Assembly (NCBI GenBank): GCA_025994075.1
Contig: JAMQGV010000022.1
Span: 1-64,000, forward strand
Reading direction: 5' to 3'
From: Vicinamibacteria bacterium
GTDB taxonomy: Bacteria; Acidobacteriota; Vicinamibacteria; Fen-336
DNA: 64,000 nucleotides
Under the pieces are notes generated by a model. The model had not been told where the DNA came from. It searched no databases and worked only from the letters and a program-made list of their open reading frames with translations. Shown one piece after another: positions 8,466 through 16,936 of the stretch; positions within the stretch are counted from its first letter, which is position 1; each line of letters opens with the position of its first letter. A program made the translations under genes and the position numbers.

Positions 8466-10403
8466 TCACTTCACGACGCGGGCGCCCTCGAGGTGCTCGG
8501 CGGCGTGGTGGCGCCAGGCGGCGACGCGGCGCCGCAGCCGTCGCACCAGCTCGGGGTTCTCTTCGGCCACGTTGCGCTGCTCGTCGGGGTCGGCGACCAG
8601 GTCGAACAGCTCGTCGCTGCCGCGGGTCGCGTTGTAGACGTACTTGAAGCGGCCCTCGCGCACGCCGAGCAGGTAGTCGTCGTTGACCGCGTAGAAGTAG
8701 GCCCGCGGCGGCCGCGACGGGTGGAACAGGCTGCGCCCCTGCCAGGTCGGCGAGGGCTTGACGCCGAGCAGGTCCGCCAGCGTCGGCGACACGTCCACGT
8801 GGCCGCCGATCGTCGGCACGCGGCGTCCCTCGGGGAACAGCGCCGGCGACCAGATCATCAGCGGCACGTGCACGTTCTCCTGGTAGACGCGGAAGCCATG
8901 ACCCCAGGTCGGGTGCGGGTCGCCGAAGGCCTGGCCGTGGTCGCCGGTCACCATCACCACGGTGTCCTGGTCGAGGCCGCGCTCGCGCAGGCCGGCGAAG
9001 AGCCGCCCGAGCTGGCGGTCGACGTCGGCCACGGTGTTGAGGTAGCGGCCGAGGTCCCACCACTCCTTGGGGCGCGGCGCCTCGCGGAAGAAGTCGATCT
9101 CGGGCTGGCCCGGCACCGGGTCGTAGGGGTGGTGGCTCTGGGCGGTCCACAGCACCGCGAAGAACGGCGTGTCGCGGTCCTCCTCCGCGTAGCGCAGCGC
9201 GCGGTCGACAAGCGCACGATCGTGGCCGCCCCACGAGTTGACCGGCGGGCCGTCGCCGAGGTCGTCCCAGTCCTCGAGCCGGTCGAAGCCGCGATCGGCC
9301 AGGAAGCCGTCCTGGTTCACGTAGTCGAGGTACGCGCTCTCGAGGAACGCGGTGCGGTAGCCGCGCTGCTTCAGCAACTCGGCCAGCGTCTCGCCGGGGA
9401 ACCGCGGGTACTCCACCGTGTACTCGCGCCAGGTCATGTACGGGTAGATCGACAGCGTCATCGAGACCAGCGCGTTCGCGGTCAGGCCGACGTGGGCGTA
9501 GACGTTGTCGAACACCAGCGCGTGCCGCGCCTCGGCGCCCAGGTTCGGCGTCGTCGGGTAGCGGCTGCCGTAGAGCGAGAGGTACTTCGCGCCGGTCGAC
9601 TCGAGCACGACCAGGATCGCGTTCTTCGGCCGCCGCCGGCCGCCGGGATCGAAGCCGCCGCGCAGCTCGGTGGGCCGGAAGTCCGCCAGGTCGTCGGGGT
9701 CGAACGCCTCGTCGAGACTGGGGCCGGTCGAGTCCAGCGCTTCCGGCAGCGACGCCAGGAACGCCCAGTGGGGGCTGCGCGCGATCAGGTGGTCGGCGCG
9801 GTCCTTCCAGCGCCCGTCGGCGTAGCGACTGCCGAGCACGATCCAGGCGAGCGCCAGCGCGACCGCCAGCGGCCGCGCCAGCCGCAGCCGCGGCCAGGTC
9901 GTGGTGGCCAGCCAGACGTAGGTCGCGGGCGCGGCCAGCAGCGCGAGGGCGAGCCCGGGCGTCACGAAGGCCCCGATCGACGAGCGCATGCTCTGCATGT
10001 CGCCCGCGAGGTAGAGCAGCGGGTAGGTCAGCGGCGAGCGCAGGAACGAGAAGATCTGGATCGAGGCCACGGCGTAGAGGGCGGCGAAGGCCCCGACCGC
10101 GAGCAGCGCCCACTCGGCCACCCGCCCGGCGCGCGGCCAGCGGCGGAGGAGCACGAGGAGCCCCGCGGCGATCGCGCCGAAGCCCGCGGCGAAGGCGAGG
10201 TCGGCCGCCGCGCTCGCGAACACGTCGCGCACGAAGTCGCGAAGCGAGATGTACTCGAGACGCGGCGGTCCCCAGTGGGCAACCTTGGCGAGCAGCAGCG
10301 CGGGCACCAGCGAGGCCCCGAGGCGGAAGCCCGTGACCCGGGCGAGCCGCGGCGCCAGGCGCTCGACGGGAGCCGCGGCCGGCAGTGGCGTGCGCCCGCT
10401 CAA
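8466..10403 (-). CDS. Membrane-anchored LtaS/sulfatase-family phosphotransferase
   Basis: About 645 residues. The first 195 residues hold several hydrophobic segments, and the C-terminal two thirds is an alkaline-phosphatase-superfamily sulfatase domain facing the periplasm. Visible metal and catalytic residues are Glu268 (VVLEST), the probable nucleophile Thr308 in GLTANAL, the DHG of VTGDHGQAFG and a later WGHG. Thr in place of the formylglycine Cys/Ser points to a phosphoglycerol/phosphoethanolamine transferase or phosphatase of the LtaS/OpgB type rather than a true sulfatase. The start is taken as TTG at 10403, which overlaps the deacetylase stop as TTGA; no strong SD is visible, so the start is tentative. 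It is the last gene of the glycan operon and may decorate the glycan. Confidence 0.85.
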   Translation of the reverse strand: MSGRTPLPAAAPVERLAPRLARVTGFRLGASLVPALLLAKVAHWGPPRLEYISLRDFVRDVFASAAADLAFAAGFGAIAAGLLVLLRRWPRAGRVAEWALLAVGAFAALYAVASIQIFSFLRSPLTYPLLYLAGDMQSMRSSIGAFVTPGLALALLAAPATYVWLATTTWPRLRLARPLAVALALAWIVLGSRYADGRWKDRADHLIARSPHWAFLASLPEALDSTGPSLDEAFDPDDLADFRPTELRGGFDPGGRRRPKNAILVVLESTGAKYLSLYGSRYPTTPNLGAEARHALVFDNVYAHVGLTANALVSMTLSIYPYMTWREYTVEYPRFPGETLAELLKQRGYRTAFLESAYLDYVNQDGFLADRGFDRLEDWDDLGDGPPVNSWGGHDRALVDRALRYAEEDRDTPFFAVLWTAQSHHPYDPVPGQPEIDFFREAPRPKEWWDLGRYLNTVADVDRQLGRLFAGLRERGLDQDTVVMVTGDHGQAFGDPHPTWGHGFRVYQENVHVPLMIWSPALFPEGRRVPTIGGHVDVSPTLADLLGVKPSPTWQGRSLFHPSRPPRAYFYAVNDDYLLGVREGRFKYVYNATRGSDELFDLVADPDEQRNVAEENPELVRRLRRRVAAWRHHAAEHLEGARVVK

Positions 10404-11101
10404 CGCAGGTGGAGCACGGGAGCGACCTCCCGCAGGCGGGCGTAGGAGAGCAGCCCGATCTCCTCCTCCGCGAGGACCTGCCTCACGCGCGGGTCGCACA
10501 GCGTCCGCAGCTCCAGCTCGCGCTCGGCGTGGTAGAGGCAGTCGAGCGCCGCGTCCACGTAGCCCGGGTGGCAGGACACCTCGTACACGCCCTCGTCGAT
10601 CTCGCGGCGCAGGATGCCCTCGAGCGCCTCGAACGAGATCTTCGACGGGTCGGTCACTCCGTACTCCCACTGCCCGTAGAAGCCGCCCTTGAACGTCACC
10701 GGGAACTCGTCGCGCAGCGGGATGCCGTGCTCGAACGCCAGCTCCTGGAACTGCCGGCGGCGCACCGGGTGTCGGTGCACGTGCTGATGGGAGTCGAGGT
10801 GGGTGGGCTTGCGGCCGAGGCGCTCGCAGAACTGGTCGAACTGGCGGCGCAGGAACTCCTTCGTCGCCTTGCGGTCCTCCAGGTCGACCAGGCGCTGCGC
10901 CTCGTTCGTGAAGTTGACGTGGAGGCCGACCGCGAGGTCCGGGTTCTCGCGCGACAGCACGATCGCCTCGTCGACGGCCGGGCCGTTGATCATCAGCGTC
11001 GCCGAGGTGACGACGCCGCGCTGGTGGGCCTCGACGACGCCGCGGTTGATGCCGCGGCTGTAGCCGAAGTCGTCGGCGTTGAAGATGACGTGCTTCTGCA
11101 T
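10400..11101 (-). CDS. YdjC/ChbG-family carbohydrate deacetylase
   Basis: A protein of 233 residues with the hallmark metal site of the YdjC family: NADDFG (Asp10, Asp11), GLHVNF (His61) and LDSHQHVH. The family removes acetyl groups from N-acetylated oligosaccharides in the cytoplasm. Its ATG overlaps the stop of the upstream glycosyltransferase (TGATG). Placed between a glycosyltransferase and an LtaS-like enzyme, it probably trims an amino sugar on the operon's glycan or a precursor. The sugar itself is unknown. Confidence 0.92.
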   Translation of the reverse strand: MQKHVIFNADDFGYSRGINRGVVEAHQRGVVTSATLMINGPAVDEAIVLSRENPDLAVGLHVNFTNEAQRLVDLEDRKATKEFLRRQFDQFCERLGRKPTHLDSHQHVHRHPVRRRQFQELAFEHGIPLRDEFPVTFKGGFYGQWEYGVTDPSKISFEALEGILRREIDEGVYEVSCHPGYVDAALDCLYHAERELELRTLCDPRVRQVLAEEEIGLLSYARLREVAPVLHLR

Positions 11102-12264
11102 CACAGCCCGAGGTCGGCGACGAAGCGGGCGGCGACCTTCTTCGCGTCGAGGTAGTCCTCCGCGATCGCGCGCGCCGCCAGGGTCGCCCGCTTGTAGTCT
11201 CGTTCGATGGTGTCGATTGCCGCGCAGCACTCGTCCAGGGTCTTGAAGGCGAACAGCCCGTCGCCGGTCGGCAGCACGTGCTCGAATCCGGTGCTCTGCG
11301 CGATCACCGGCTTGCCGGTCGCCAGGTAGCAGGCGTCGCGCTCGGAGAACCAGCCGCTCTGCAGCCGCACGTTCTGGTCCTTGGCGACCGTCCACTCGGC
11401 GCGCGAGTCGCGGAAGAACTGCTGGTAGCCGAACGGCTCCAGCGAGCCCTGCAGCGGGCTCTGCAACGCGAAGCCCGCGCCCTCGAGCGTCCGGCGATCC
11501 GCGGGGTCGTCGACGTTGAGCCACAGTTCGAACGAGACGTTCGGCCGCCGCTTCGGCAGCTCCAGGAACTTCAGGAACTCGTGGTGCTTGCTCCAGTGGT
11601 AGACGGAGCCGTTCCACTCCACGTCCTGGCCCTTCTGCCTGAAGTTGCCCGAGGTCGTGTAGTGCTTCGCCCGCGCGTCGAACACGTAGGGCCACAGGTC
11701 GAGGTCGATCGGCTGGCGCGTCTTCAGGTACGAGAGGCCGCCCAGCGGCACGCCGCAGCCGGGGCCGCCGTAGTTCTCGCCGTAGGTGACGATCGTGTCG
11801 TGCAGCGCCAGCACGTCGCGGGTCTTCTGCTTCCCGTTCGCCAGCTCGAGCTGGTTGGTGACCGGGTCGGTCTCGACGTACACGCGGCGCTTCGCCCGCA
11901 TGTGGTCGTCGTTGAGCACCGTCGCGCCGCAGACGTTGAGCAACGCGTCGCAGTCGCGGTAGAGCTGCTCCAGCTTCGCCCGCGACAGGCCGTAACAGTC
12001 GTCCTTGCCGCGGTACAGCGCACGGTAGGCCCAGCGGTCGCCCATCCCGATCCGGCCCAGCACGCGGTCGAGGTACGAGGTCGCGTAGTCGGGATCGTCG
12101 GTGATGGCGTCGCGGCGCGGGTCGTAGGGCCAGGTCGCGTCGTCTTCGACGTACCACACCTCGTGCCCGTTGCGGGCCAGCCCGCGCAGCCAGTTGAGGT
12201 AGAGCCAGGTCTGGCCGCCGAACGGGCAGCGACCCATCATGCCGAGCACGACCAGCTTCGCCAT
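11101..12264 (-). CDS. Glycosyltransferase-like protein, GT-B fold suspected
   Basis: A protein of 387 residues. The N-terminus (LVVLGMMGRCPFGGQTWLYL) is followed by a long unusual central region. The C-terminal part has a GT-B-like donor-site signature: GWFSERDACYLATGKPVIAQ, then STGFEHVLPTGDGLFAF. This arrangement occurs in glycosyltransferases annotated near CgeB/spore-maturation-like proteins. No signal peptide is seen, so it should act in the cytoplasm. It starts 3 nt after the ABC transporter stop region and is coupled to the deacetylase downstream. Donor and acceptor sugars are unknown. Confidence 0.75.
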   Translation of the reverse strand: MAKLVVLGMMGRCPFGGQTWLYLNWLRGLARNGHEVWYVEDDATWPYDPRRDAITDDPDYATSYLDRVLGRIGMGDRWAYRALYRGKDDCYGLSRAKLEQLYRDCDALLNVCGATVLNDDHMRAKRRVYVETDPVTNQLELANGKQKTRDVLALHDTIVTYGENYGGPGCGVPLGGLSYLKTRQPIDLDLWPYVFDARAKHYTTSGNFRQKGQDVEWNGSVYHWSKHHEFLKFLELPKRRPNVSFELWLNVDDPADRRTLEGAGFALQSPLQGSLEPFGYQQFFRDSRAEWTVAKDQNVRLQSGWFSERDACYLATGKPVIAQSTGFEHVLPTGDGLFAFKTLDECCAAIDTIERDYKRATLAARAIAEDYLDAKKVAARFVADLGL

Positions 12265-12267
12265 CGC

Positions 12268-14082
12268 TCAGGCGCTCACGGGAAGGGCGTCCAGAACTGC
12301 CGACGGATCGTGCTGGCTCCACAGCGCGGCGTAGGCGCCGCCGCGGGCCAGAAGTTCGGCGTGGCTGCCGAGCTCGACGATCTGGCCGTCCTCCATCACC
12401 GCGATGCGGTCGGCGCGCCGCGCGGTCGACAGCCGGTGCGCGATCACCAGCGCCGTGCGGCCGTCGAGGACCCGCTCGACGTTGCGCCACACCTGGGCCT
12501 CGGTGCCGAGGTCGAGCGCGCTGGTCGGCTCGTCGAGGATCACGATCCGCGAGTCGCGCAGCAGCGCGCGGGCCAGCGCCAGGCGCTGGCGCTGGCCGCC
12601 CGACAGCGTGACGCCGCCGTCGCCGAGCACCGTGTCGTAGCCCTGGGGCAGCTTCTGGACGAACTCGTCCGCCTCGGCCTGGCGGGCCGCGGCGACGATC
12701 TGCTCGCGGCTCGCCTCGGAGCCGAAGGCGATGTTGTCGGCGACGCTCGAGTGGAACAGGATCGGGTCCTGCAGCAGCAGCGTCACCTGGCGGCGCAGCG
12801 AGGCCAGCGTCACGTCGCGCAGGTCGTGGCCGTCGATCCGCACCTGCCCCGCACCGGGGTCGAACAGCCGCAGGGCGAGGCTCGCCAGCGTGCTCTTGCC
12901 GGCGCCCGTGCGGCCGACCAGGGCGATCACTTCTCCGGGCTGCAGCTCCAGGTTGACGTCGCGCAGCACGGGCCGCGCGTCGTCGTAGGCGAAGGTGACG
13001 TCCTCGAACGACAGCCGGCCGCGGACCGCGGGCAGCGGACGGGCATGCGCTGCGTCGCGCACGTCGGGCTCCTGGTCGAGCACCTGGAACACGCGCTCGA
13101 GGCCGGCCCGCGAGGACGCGATCTCCGCCAGGTTGGCGCTGATGCTCTGGATCGGCCCGTACAGGTCGCGCAGGTAGGACAGGAACACCGTGAGCGCGCC
13201 GAGCTGCAGCCGGCCCTCCATCACGTGCAGTGCGCCGAGGAACACGAGCGCGGCGGTGCCCAGCGCCAGCACCGAGTCGACCACCAGGCCGAACGCGGTC
13301 TCGGTCGAATAGAGGCGCAGCGCCAGCGACAGCGAGTGGTCGGAGCCGCGGCGGAAGTCGTCGACGGCGCGTTGCTCGCGGCCGTAGGCCTGGACCAGCT
13401 TGACCGCGCCCAGCGTGCTCTCGGCCTTCGCGTAGAGCGCGCTCTCGGCCTCCTTCGAGGCGGTCGCGTGGGCGTGGATGCGGCCGGTGATGCCGCTGAC
13501 CGCGAGGTACAGCGGCGGACACACGACGAGTGCCACGAGCGCCAGCGTCGCGTCGAGCTGCAGCATCACCGCGAACATGCCGCCCAGCATCACGACCGCC
13601 GTGGCCATCGGCAGCAGGCCGTTCATCACCAGGCCCTGCGCCGAGTAGGTGTCGGCCATCACCCGGAACAGCAGGTCGCCGGTGGTCTGCCGATAGTGGA
13701 AGCGCAGCGACAGCTTCTGGAGGTGGGCGTAGAGGTCGGTGCGCAGGTCGGAGACCATGCGCTGGCCGGTCGAGATCGTCACGTAGTTGGCGGCGACGGT
13801 GGTCGCGCCGCGCAGGAACGTGAAGACGACGATCGAGCCGGCCGCGACCGCGAGCAGCCAGAGCGGCGAGAGCCCGCCCAGCACCGGCTGCAGCACGCCG
13901 GGCAGCGGCCGGCCGGAGAGCACCGAGTCGATCACGATCGCGAGCGGCACCGGCTTCAGCAGGTCGAGCACGATGCCGGCGAGGGTCAGCCCGATGCCGC
14001 CCGCGAAGCGCCTGCGGTGCGGCCGCAGGTAGGCGAACGCGCGGCGAGCCGCGGAGACCGCGGTCGGCAGCGAAGCGGTCAA
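12268..14082 (-). CDS. ABC exporter, fused permease-ATPase (MsbA-like)
   Basis: A half-transporter of 604 residues. An ABC membrane domain of about six helices (residues 25-310) is followed by a nucleotide-binding domain with Walker A GRTGAGKST (390-398), a Q-loop LLLQDP, the signature LSGGQ (493-497), Walker B ILDEPTSALD and the switch His in VIAHR. Sequence style is that of lipid and glycolipid exporters acting as homodimers. The start is TTG at 14082, overlapping the stop of the upstream gene as TTGA; no other start fits. Sitting between two glycosyltransferases, it most likely exports the operon's glycolipid or polysaccharide. Confidence 0.93.
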   Translation of the reverse strand: MTASLPTAVSAARRAFAYLRPHRRRFAGGIGLTLAGIVLDLLKPVPLAIVIDSVLSGRPLPGVLQPVLGGLSPLWLLAVAAGSIVVFTFLRGATTVAANYVTISTGQRMVSDLRTDLYAHLQKLSLRFHYRQTTGDLLFRVMADTYSAQGLVMNGLLPMATAVVMLGGMFAVMLQLDATLALVALVVCPPLYLAVSGITGRIHAHATASKEAESALYAKAESTLGAVKLVQAYGREQRAVDDFRRGSDHSLSLALRLYSTETAFGLVVDSVLALGTAALVFLGALHVMEGRLQLGALTVFLSYLRDLYGPIQSISANLAEIASSRAGLERVFQVLDQEPDVRDAAHARPLPAVRGRLSFEDVTFAYDDARPVLRDVNLELQPGEVIALVGRTGAGKSTLASLALRLFDPGAGQVRIDGHDLRDVTLASLRRQVTLLLQDPILFHSSVADNIAFGSEASREQIVAAARQAEADEFVQKLPQGYDTVLGDGGVTLSGGQRQRLALARALLRDSRIVILDEPTSALDLGTEAQVWRNVERVLDGRTALVIAHRLSTARRADRIAVMEDGQIVELGSHAELLARGGAYAALWSQHDPSAVLDALPVSA

Positions 14083-16835
14083 CGGGCGGTGCGGGCGAGG
14101 CCGACGCGAGCGGCGGCGGGCAGCTCGTCGCGCTCGCCGTCGGCGGCCTCGGCCTTCTTCTCGCGCGGCAGGCCGACGACCAGCAGGTCGAGGTCGCGCG
14201 CCGCCTCCAGGAACGTCGCGTTGACCGCCTGGCGCAGGCGGCGCGCCGCGAGCGTCGTCACGATCGCCACCCCGGCGACGACCGGCGCCAACGCCAGCAG
14301 CGCGGCCGGGCCCAGCCCGGCCGCGACCAGCGTCAGGTACGCGAGCGCGATGAAGAGCACCTTCTGGAACAGCGTCGCCTGGGCGTCGAGGCGAACCTTC
14401 GTCAGCCGCTTCGGCCCGCCGTGGTTCTCGGTCACCGTGATCACGTCGGTCTTGCACCAGCGGTCGCCGTAGAAGCGGGCGTCGTGGCGGGCCCAGCCGG
14501 AGTCGACGCGGGGGAACCACTTGTGCGCGTGGGCGATCTCGAGCACCCGCGCGAGCAGCTCGTCGCGGCCGGCGCCGTTCTCGGCCCACAGCTCCAGGCT
14601 GTCGCGGTTGATCACCGCCGCCGCGCGCTGCGACCAGGCCTCGGCCAGCCGCCGCAGCGAGGCCGGGATCGCGATCGTCTGGAAGCGGGTCTTGTAGCGC
14701 GCCCATCCGCGCTCGACGGGCTGCGCGAGGTTCATCGCCGCGATCAGCGGCCGCGACCACCAGCGGCGCTGGTGCTCGGCCGGGGTCGCCTCGCCGGAGG
14801 CGCGCCACGCCAGGGCGAACGTCGACAGCAGCATCAGGGACGGCAGCAGCACCAGCGGGTTGGCGAAAGGCGACAGCGCCCACGGGCCGAGCACCCCCGC
14901 GTCAGCCAGTGCCGCGGCGGGATTGAAGACGTTGCCGAGCCCGATCAGCCCCAGCGCCAGCGCCCACCACTCGAGCGACAGCGCGACGAGCGGCCACCAC
15001 ACCTGCGGCGCCGAGTAGATCGTCTGGAAGAAGCCCGTCCCGAACACGCCGTGGTGGATCGCCGGCTCCCCCACGGTCAGGCCCAGGCCCGCGCGGGTGT
15101 AGATGCGGCCCATCCACGACAGGTCGGCGCGGAAGCCGTGGAACTTCTCGGGGTGCTTGCGCTTGAGCAGCGCCTCGGCCTCGCCGTAGCCGCACTGCTG
15201 GCGCAGGTACGCCTTGACCGTCGTGCGGCGGTGGTGCCACACCATCGCCGACGGCGCGTACACGATGCGGCCGCCCTGCTCCTGCAGCCGCCAGCAGACG
15301 TCGACGTCGTCGCCCGCCTTGCGGTACACGGGGTCGAAGCCGCCGATGCCGAGCAGCGCGTCGCGGCGGAACGCCATGTTGCAGCCGGGGATGTGCTCGG
15401 CCTCGACGTCGTCGAGCAGGATGTGGGCCGGCGCGCCGGGGCTCGCCTGCACGCAGGCCGAGACCGGGCCGTCCTCGATCGGCAGCAGGTTGGGCCCGCC
15501 GACCGCCACGGCCGTCGGCTCCTCGACGAACTTGGCCGCCAGGTAGTACAACCAGTCGGGGTCCGCAAAGCAGTCGTCGTCGGTGTAGACGACGATCTCG
15601 CCCGTCGCCGCCTCGGCGCCCACGTTGCGGGCGACCGACAGGCCGCGGTTCGGCTGCGCGATGTAGCGGATGGACGGGTGTTTCGCGGCGATCTCGGGAA
15701 CGCTGTCCGTCGATCCGTCGTTGACGAGGATCGCCTCGTAGTCGGGGTAGTTCAGCTTCGTCAGCGAGTCGAGGCAGCCGTCGAGCGTGCGCGAGCCGTT
15801 GTAGGTGCAGACGACGACCGACATCCGCGGGTAGCGCTCGAGCTTCGGCAGCGGGCTCTCGGCGCGCCAGCTCTTCGCCACCGCGAAGAACGAGGGCTTC
15901 GGCGAGCGGTCGCGGCGGACCAGTCCGAACGCCCAGTCGGTGATCGGGTGGCCGCCCGTGAACCACTCGTCGGTGTAGGAGAACACGCAGGTGCCCGCCA
16001 GGCCGTTGCGGAACACCTCCTCGAGGTGCATGCCGATCAGCTCGGCCTGCTCTTCTTCGCCGTTGCGGATCGTGTCGATGCCGTACTCGCCGAGGATCAG
16101 CGGCTTCTCGCCGGCGATGTTCTGCAGGCGCCGCAGGTAGGCGCCGAAGCGGCCGCGATCGTGCAGGTAGACGTTCATCGTCATGAAGTCGATCGCCCGC
16201 GGCGCGAGGTACTCGGTCGGCGGGAAGCTGGCGCAGGTGACGAGCGCGCCCGGGTCCTGCTCGCGGGCCACGTCGACCAGTTCGTCGACGAAGCGCTCGA
16301 CCTGCTTCGGCCCCAGCCAGCGCACGACGTCCGGCGGCAGCTCGTTGACCACCGAGAGCGCGAACAGGGCGGGGTGGCCGGCGAGGCTGCGCGCGGCCTC
16401 GCGCACGTTGCGGCGCCCGCTTTCGCGGTCCTCGCGGTTCTCGAGGAAGCAGCGGTGCTTCGACCACGGCACGTCGACGAAGACCTTCAGCCCGTACTCG
16501 TGGGCGAAGTCGAGCACCTCGCGCGGCGGCACGTGGTACACGCGGATCACGTTGGCGCCGAGGCCGCGGATCTGGCGGAAGTCCTGGTGGAGCTGCGGCG
16601 CCTCGGGGAGCTGCAGGCCCGAGCCCTGGCGCGGCGCGAAGGGGCCGTAAGTCACGCCCTTGACCCAGAACTTCTGGTCGCCGAGGCGGAAGAACTTGCC
16701 GTCGGTGCGGACCCGGGCGCGGCTCGCGCCAGCCGCACCATTTGGGGCACCCTGCACGATCTCGTTCACGCCGCCGACCAGCCCCGCGCCTTCGTCGTGG
16801 CGCCGGAAGCGGCCGCCCCGATCCGTGTAACTCAC
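14079..16835 (-). CDS. Fusion of a glycoside-hydrolase-like domain and a membrane GT2 glycosyltransferase
   Basis: A protein of 918 residues. Residues 44-325 resemble the TIM-barrel of GH2/GH5-type glycosidases: acid/base Glu165 in VVNELPP and candidate nucleophile Glu250 in ILGEYG, with MTMNVYLHD between them. Residues 338-620 are a GT2 domain (SVVVCTYNGSRT, VNDGSTD, DDDCFADPDW, and a GDDVDVCWRL segment typical of the acceptor site). About four hydrophobic segments follow (640-690, 830-865). The GTG start has AAGGAG 10 nt upstream. No signal peptide precedes the glycosidase domain, so on which side of the membrane it works is unclear. It is the first gene of the exporter operon. Confidence 0.88.
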   Translation of the reverse strand: MSYTDRGGRFRRHDEGAGLVGGVNEIVQGAPNGAAGASRARVRTDGKFFRLGDQKFWVKGVTYGPFAPRQGSGLQLPEAPQLHQDFRQIRGLGANVIRVYHVPPREVLDFAHEYGLKVFVDVPWSKHRCFLENREDRESGRRNVREAARSLAGHPALFALSVVNELPPDVVRWLGPKQVERFVDELVDVAREQDPGALVTCASFPPTEYLAPRAIDFMTMNVYLHDRGRFGAYLRRLQNIAGEKPLILGEYGIDTIRNGEEEQAELIGMHLEEVFRNGLAGTCVFSYTDEWFTGGHPITDWAFGLVRRDRSPKPSFFAVAKSWRAESPLPKLERYPRMSVVVCTYNGSRTLDGCLDSLTKLNYPDYEAILVNDGSTDSVPEIAAKHPSIRYIAQPNRGLSVARNVGAEAATGEIVVYTDDDCFADPDWLYYLAAKFVEEPTAVAVGGPNLLPIEDGPVSACVQASPGAPAHILLDDVEAEHIPGCNMAFRRDALLGIGGFDPVYRKAGDDVDVCWRLQEQGGRIVYAPSAMVWHHRRTTVKAYLRQQCGYGEAEALLKRKHPEKFHGFRADLSWMGRIYTRAGLGLTVGEPAIHHGVFGTGFFQTIYSAPQVWWPLVALSLEWWALALGLIGLGNVFNPAAALADAGVLGPWALSPFANPLVLLPSLMLLSTFALAWRASGEATPAEHQRRWWSRPLIAAMNLAQPVERGWARYKTRFQTIAIPASLRRLAEAWSQRAAAVINRDSLELWAENGAGRDELLARVLEIAHAHKWFPRVDSGWARHDARFYGDRWCKTDVITVTENHGGPKRLTKVRLDAQATLFQKVLFIALAYLTLVAAGLGPAALLALAPVVAGVAIVTTLAARRLRQAVNATFLEAARDLDLLVVGLPREKKAEAADGERDELPAAARVGLARTAR

Positions 16836-16872
16836 TTCGCCTCAGCTCCTTGCCGCGATCCGCGGAGCCGGC

Positions 16873-16891
16873 GGCGGGCCCGATGCCCGCC
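16873..16891 (-). other. GC-rich hairpin between the kinase-LytTR gene and the glycan operon
   Basis: A perfect 7-bp stem (GGCGGGC/GCCCGCC) with a 5-nt loop lies in the 101-bp gap downstream of the kinase fusion. No T-tract follows on the minus strand, so it is at best a weak terminator or an element in the leader of the next operon. The 101-bp gap holds no recognisable gene. Confidence 0.3.
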
Positions 16892-16936
16892 TCCGCCTCG
16901 TCACACAAAGGCAACACGGATGCCAGGGCGGTCGAC

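Noticed and set aside
8466..10403. Calling the LtaS-type enzyme a true sulfatase
   Set aside because: The formylglycine motif C/S-x-P-x-R is absent and a Thr occupies the nucleophile position.
16873..16891. Hairpin as a rho-independent terminator
   Set aside because: No T-tract follows on the coding strand.
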